Shown here one piece after another: positions 61,270 through 64,000 of a stretch of 64,000 bases of DNA. This stretch comes from DTKY01 sp037440765 (GTDB taxonomy: Bacteria; Acidobacteriota; Terriglobia; Bryobacterales; Bryobacteraceae), in assembly GCA_037440765.1 (NCBI GenBank), contig JBBITL010000020.1:9112-73111 (forward strand), read 5' to 3'. The notes under the pieces are model-generated. The model ran no database searches and had not been told where the DNA came from. It worked only from the letters and a program-made list of their open reading frames with translations. Numbering within the stretch: position 1 is the stretch's first letter; each line of letters opens with the position of its first letter. Position numbers and translations under genes: made by a program.

Positions 61270-61878
61270 ATGCCATTCACACTACCCGACCTGCCGTACC
61301 CGGCCGACGCGCTTGAGCCGTACATAGACAAGACCACCATGGAGATCCATCACGGAAAGCACCACGGGGCCTACGTGGCCAACGTGAACAAGGCGCTGGA
61401 GTCGGCTCCCGAACTGGCCGGCCAGCCGCTGGAGACCCTGCTGGCGGACAACCTGGCGAAAGTTCCCGAAAGCATTCGCGCGGCGGTGCGCAACAACGGC
61501 GGCGGACACCTTAACCACTCGATGTTCTGGCAGATCATGGGGCCCAAAGCGGGTGGGCAGCCCTCCGGCAAGCTGGCCGAGGCGATCAACAGCGCGTTTG
61601 GCGCCTTCGACACGCTCAAGGAGCGACTCACCGCGGCCGGCATGGCGCGCTTCGGCTCGGGCTGGGCCTGGCTGGTGAAGGACACCTCCGGCAAGCTGGA
61701 CATCTACTCGACGGCCAACCAGGACAGCCCCATCATGGAGGGCAGGATACCGGTTATGGGAGTGGACGTCTGGGAGCACGCCTACTACCTGAAGTATCAG
61801 AACCGCCGCGCCGAGTACCTGGCCGCCTGGTGGAACGTCGTCAACTGGAAGGAAGTTGAGAGGCGCTTCCTCGGCTGA
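61270..61878 (+). CDS. sodA: Superoxide dismutase (Mn/Fe)
   Basis: A 202-residue SOD. Metal ligands are His in EIHHGKHHGAYV, His in GGHLNHSMFW, Asp and His in MGVDVWEHAYYLKYQN. GGGHLNH and the later NQDSP suit the manganese type or a cambialistic enzyme. No signal peptide, so cytoplasmic. A strong TAGGAGATTAGG site precedes the ATG. Confidence 0.95.
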   Translation: MPFTLPDLPYPADALEPYIDKTTMEIHHGKHHGAYVANVNKALESAPELAGQPLETLLADNLAKVPESIRAAVRNNGGGHLNHSMFWQIMGPKAGGQPSGKLAEAINSAFGAFDTLKERLTAAGMARFGSGWAWLVKDTSGKLDIYSTANQDSPIMEGRIPVMGVDVWEHAYYLKYQNRRAEYLAAWWNVVNWKEVERRFLG

Positions 61879-61890
61879 CGGCGCCCCAAA

Positions 61891-62874
61891 TCAACCGCCG
61901 CGGGGGTTCCCCGCGGCGAGCCTGGCGGCCAGATCCAGAGCGTTCACCAGGCTGCGGGTTGAGGCCTCACCACGCCAGGCTATATCGAACGCCGTGCCGT
62001 GATCCACGGAAGTCCGGACGATGGGCAGGCCCAGCGTGACGTTTACCCCGCCTTCGAAGTCGAGCAACTTCAGCGGGATGTGGCCCTGGTCGTGGTACAT
62101 GCAGACCACCGCGTCGAAGCGCTTCCGCACAGCCGCCAGGTAGAAGAGCGTGTCCGGAGGCACGGGTCCCTCCACCGGCAGGCCCGCGCTGCGTGCTTCG
62201 GCAACGGCGGGCGCGATCTCCTCGATTTCCTCTCTTCCGAACAGGCCGTTCTCGCCCGCGTGCGGATTCAGGCCCGCTACCGCGGTCCGCGGATTGACTC
62301 GCAGCTTCGCGGCGGCCTCGCAGGTAACGCGGATGACGCTGCCGATGCGGTCCTTTCTGACGCGCCCGATCGCTTCGCTCAGCGAGCAGTGCGTGCTTAC
62401 GTGGGTCACGATGAGATGTTCGGATACCAGCATGAGGACCGCGTCACCGACCCCGCACACCGAGGCGACCAGCTCGGTGTGGCCCGTAAAGCCGGCATCC
62501 GTAAGCTGAGTCGCTTCCTTGTTCATCGGCAGCGTGATCACGGCGCCGATCTCGCCGCTCAGTGCAGCGCGCGTCGCGGCCACAACGTATTGACGCGCGG
62601 CGGCGCCGGACCGGGCGCTGACGCGGCCGGCCGCAAGGTCACCGGCGCCAACAAGACCGAGGTCCACGACGTTCAGCGGGCCGGGCTGCCAGCCTGACGC
62701 GCCTGCCACTGCGCGCAGCCCGACGCCGAAACCGAGCAGCCTGTTGCAGTGCTCCAGTATGGCCAGGTCGCCGAAGACCACGACCGGGTGCCGGAGTTCC
62801 CCGCCGCGGAAAGCCTTCAGCACAAGCTCCGGCCCTACGCCGCTGGAGTCCCCCATGGTGATGCCGAAGATCAT
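61891..62874 (-). CDS. pdxA: PdxA-family 4-phosphate dehydrogenase (PdxA or PdxA2)
   Basis: A 327-residue protein. TMGDSSGVGPELVLKAF, TGHTELVASV, HAGENGLFGREEIEEI, CMYHDQGHIPLKLLDFEGGVN and RTSVDHGTAFDIAW are the family motifs, with zinc ligands in the TGH, HAGE and YHDQGH regions. PdxA acts in vitamin B6 synthesis. The paralogue PdxA2 acts on D-erythronate/D-threonate 4-phosphate together with a DUF1537 kinase. Here a DUF1537 gene overlaps it by 4 bp upstream, favouring the PdxA2 role. Confidence 0.9.
   Translation of the reverse strand: MIFGITMGDSSGVGPELVLKAFRGGELRHPVVVFGDLAILEHCNRLLGFGVGLRAVAGASGWQPGPLNVVDLGLVGAGDLAAGRVSARSGAAARQYVVAATRAALSGEIGAVITLPMNKEATQLTDAGFTGHTELVASVCGVGDAVLMLVSEHLIVTHVSTHCSLSEAIGRVRKDRIGSVIRVTCEAAAKLRVNPRTAVAGLNPHAGENGLFGREEIEEIAPAVAEARSAGLPVEGPVPPDTLFYLAAVRKRFDAVVCMYHDQGHIPLKLLDFEGGVNVTLGLPIVRTSVDHGTAFDIAWRGEASTRSLVNALDLAARLAAGNPRGG
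61896..61918. terminator. GC-rich hairpin between convergent sodA and pdxA
   Basis: CGCCGCGGGG and its exact complement surround a 3-nt loop. It lies 18 bp after the sodA stop and over the last codons of pdxA. There is no U-tract, so it may stall or protect both mRNAs rather than being a classical terminator. Confidence 0.45.
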
Positions 62875-63824
62875 CGCGCGCGCTCCAGATTCTGTTTGAT
62901 CGCCAGAAGAGCGTCGTCCCCGCCGAAGCCTCCGGCCTTGGTGACGAGCACCAGCCTGCGGCCGGCGTAAGCCGCGATCGACACCGGCATGCCCGGCAGC
63001 AATTCCCCGGCGCTCTCCACCGTGGTCACCCCCAATGCCGACATCACCGCCAGCGCGGTATCGCCGCCGAAGACGACCAGACAATCAACGGGCTGCCGCG
63101 CAAGCGCCTCGCCAACCAGGGCGCCCATCCTGGAGGAAACGGCGGCCGGGAGGTCGCCGGGGGTGGCCAGCACTGCCCAGTCCTCGTCAATGAGCGCGGA
63201 GACGGTCTCGCTGTCAGGCTGCCTGCCGAGGTACACCGCGCGAAGCCCGGCCTGCGCGGCGCGCCGGACTTGTCCGCGCGAGGCGGGGTGCAGACTCCCG
63301 CTCACCACCAGCGTGCGTCCGGCCGTCAGCTCCAGCGGGGCATAGCGGCGCGCCACCGGGAGCCGGTCCGCCCAGTGGCCCACGAAGCCTCCGGTTCCAG
63401 CCGCAATCACTGGCCGCCCGGCCTCCGCCAGGGCCACAGCAGTTTCGCGAAGGTCGTCTTCGGAGCTGCCGTCGCACACGATCACCGCGCCGGGCGCGCA
63501 TTCCCGAAGCAGCGCGCTGAGTCTGCCAGGCGAGCCGGCTGCCGATAGCGGAGCTCTACAGGCGCCGGCGAGAAGCTGCGGGATGGTCCCTGCGGGCGAG
63601 GGGTTCAGACTATCGGCTGCCGTGGCCGTCTCGGCCAGGGGCCGGCCGTCCACATACAACTCCCCGTGCACGACGGTCCGGCCCATCCGGGGGTACGCGG
63701 GGACATAGACCAGAATGCGTTCCGGGGCTGCGCGGAGGAGGGCCTCGAACTCGCTCGGGATGTTGCCGCGAAGCGTGGAGTCGGTCTTCTTGTAGATGTG
63801 GGGGACGCCGGCTGCGCGGGCCGC
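62871..63824 (-). pseudogene. DUF1537 four-carbon acid sugar kinase, 5'-truncated
   Basis: About 318 C-terminal residues of a kinase normally over 400 long. Present are PHIYKKTDSTLRGNIPSEF, a middle region with VVSGSLHPASRGQ, and the C-terminal ATP-binding FGGDTALAVMSALG and KAGGFGGDDAL. The N-terminal domain with the DDxTGA motif is missing. Upstream of about 63827 the DNA is instead MFS transporter coding sequence in another frame. The family phosphorylates D-threonate, D-erythronate or related acids. It may be a true deletion or a wrong join in assembly. Confidence 0.75.
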
Positions 63825-63826
63825 CG

Positions 63827-64000
63827 CAGCACGCCCTGGACTATGCGCAGGATGGTGAGCTGCTGCACATTGACCACCACAGCCATCAGCCCGAGCATCA
63901 GGCTGCCGCCAAGCATGGAACGGACGAGCATGAGCTTGCGGCCGTAGCGATCGCCGATGATGCCCCACAGGGGCGCCGATACAACCAACGAGATGGGGGC
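63827..64000 (-). CDS. MFS transporter fragment (runs off window, 3' cut at a junction)
   Basis: Fifty-eight codons of a major facilitator protein, open at the window edge. SAPLWGIIGDRYGRKLMLVR is the helix 2-3 loop, and LTILRIVQGVL begins helix 4. After QGVL the reading loses MFS character, at the point where DUF1537 similarity begins in another frame. The protein is therefore cut after about three helices. Confidence 0.7.

Noticed and set aside
63825..63968. Upstream 45 codons of the DUF1537 frame as a real N-terminus
   Set aside because: They are the MFS gene read in a wrong frame (His/Arg/Ala-rich, no DUF1537 motif).

Overview
The window is about 64 kb of GC-rich, densely coding bacterial chromosome from a diderm. 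It encodes lipid A/Kdo enzymes, a meso-DAP type MurE and hopanoid genes. It reads best as Acidobacteriota, probably the Solibacter/Bryobacter group. That placement is inferred from gene content, gene order and a short dispersed repeat, not from a marker search. Two runs of N (39177-39205 and 47302-47311) show a draft assembly. I see no rRNA, tRNA, CRISPR array or intact insertion sequence.

Layout. 1-8466 holds a glmU stub, a YvcK-like gene, a TPR protein, a UvrC-like fragment protein and a minus-strand arginine operon (argF-argG-argH-argR). The operon is followed by a PurF-like protein whose glutaminase site is lost. A pair of ArgR boxes overlaps the argF start. 8467-16265 holds an M20 peptidase, an EamA exporter, an HtrA protease, a peptidoglycan-binding protein, purM-purN and a divergent etfB-etfA pair. 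16418-32693 is a complete-looking division and cell wall (dcw) cluster: mraZ-rsmH-ftsL-ftsI-murE-murF-mraY-murD-ftsW-murG-murC-ftsQ-ftsA-ftsZ, without murB or ddl. Its promoter is followed by four TGG repeats at exact 10-bp spacing, the pattern expected of MraZ sites.

32700-43958 holds SDR/MFS/MazG, a PcrA/UvrD helicase followed by a tiny basic protein, an amino acid permease broken by an assembly gap, a GNAT protein, an exported protein and a single ORF fusing KdtA (WaaA) to LpxK. 43942-54465 is the isoprenoid and hopanoid block: a B12-type radical SAM protein on the minus strand, then ispH-shc-hpnH-hpnG-adh-adh-hpnC-hpnD in one tightly overlapping operon. 54417-57964 carries nagB, moeA-moaA and maf. 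59079-63824 carries a DciA/DUF721 gene, gatC-gatA, sodA and pdxA, and a 5'-truncated DUF1537 kinase that joins abruptly to the 5' part of an MFS gene near the right edge.

The most unusual part is 57966-59063. A 17-bp perfect direct repeat flanks a ~1.1-kb insert between maf and the DUF721 gene. The insert holds the 3' remnant of a tyrosine recombinase directly next to the left repeat, an IS-end-like patch, an 83-bp inverted-repeat block, a strong intrinsic terminator and two translationally coupled, paralogous small genes of unknown function. It looks like a decayed integrative element that still carries an intact two-gene cargo.

Regulation and repeats. Several genes have a -10 hexamer only 6-10 nt before the start codon, suggesting leaderless mRNAs. 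A REP-like repeat with core GCGAGCGTGAGCGAGCGG sits, often as inverted pairs, in four intergenic gaps, including two inside the dcw cluster.
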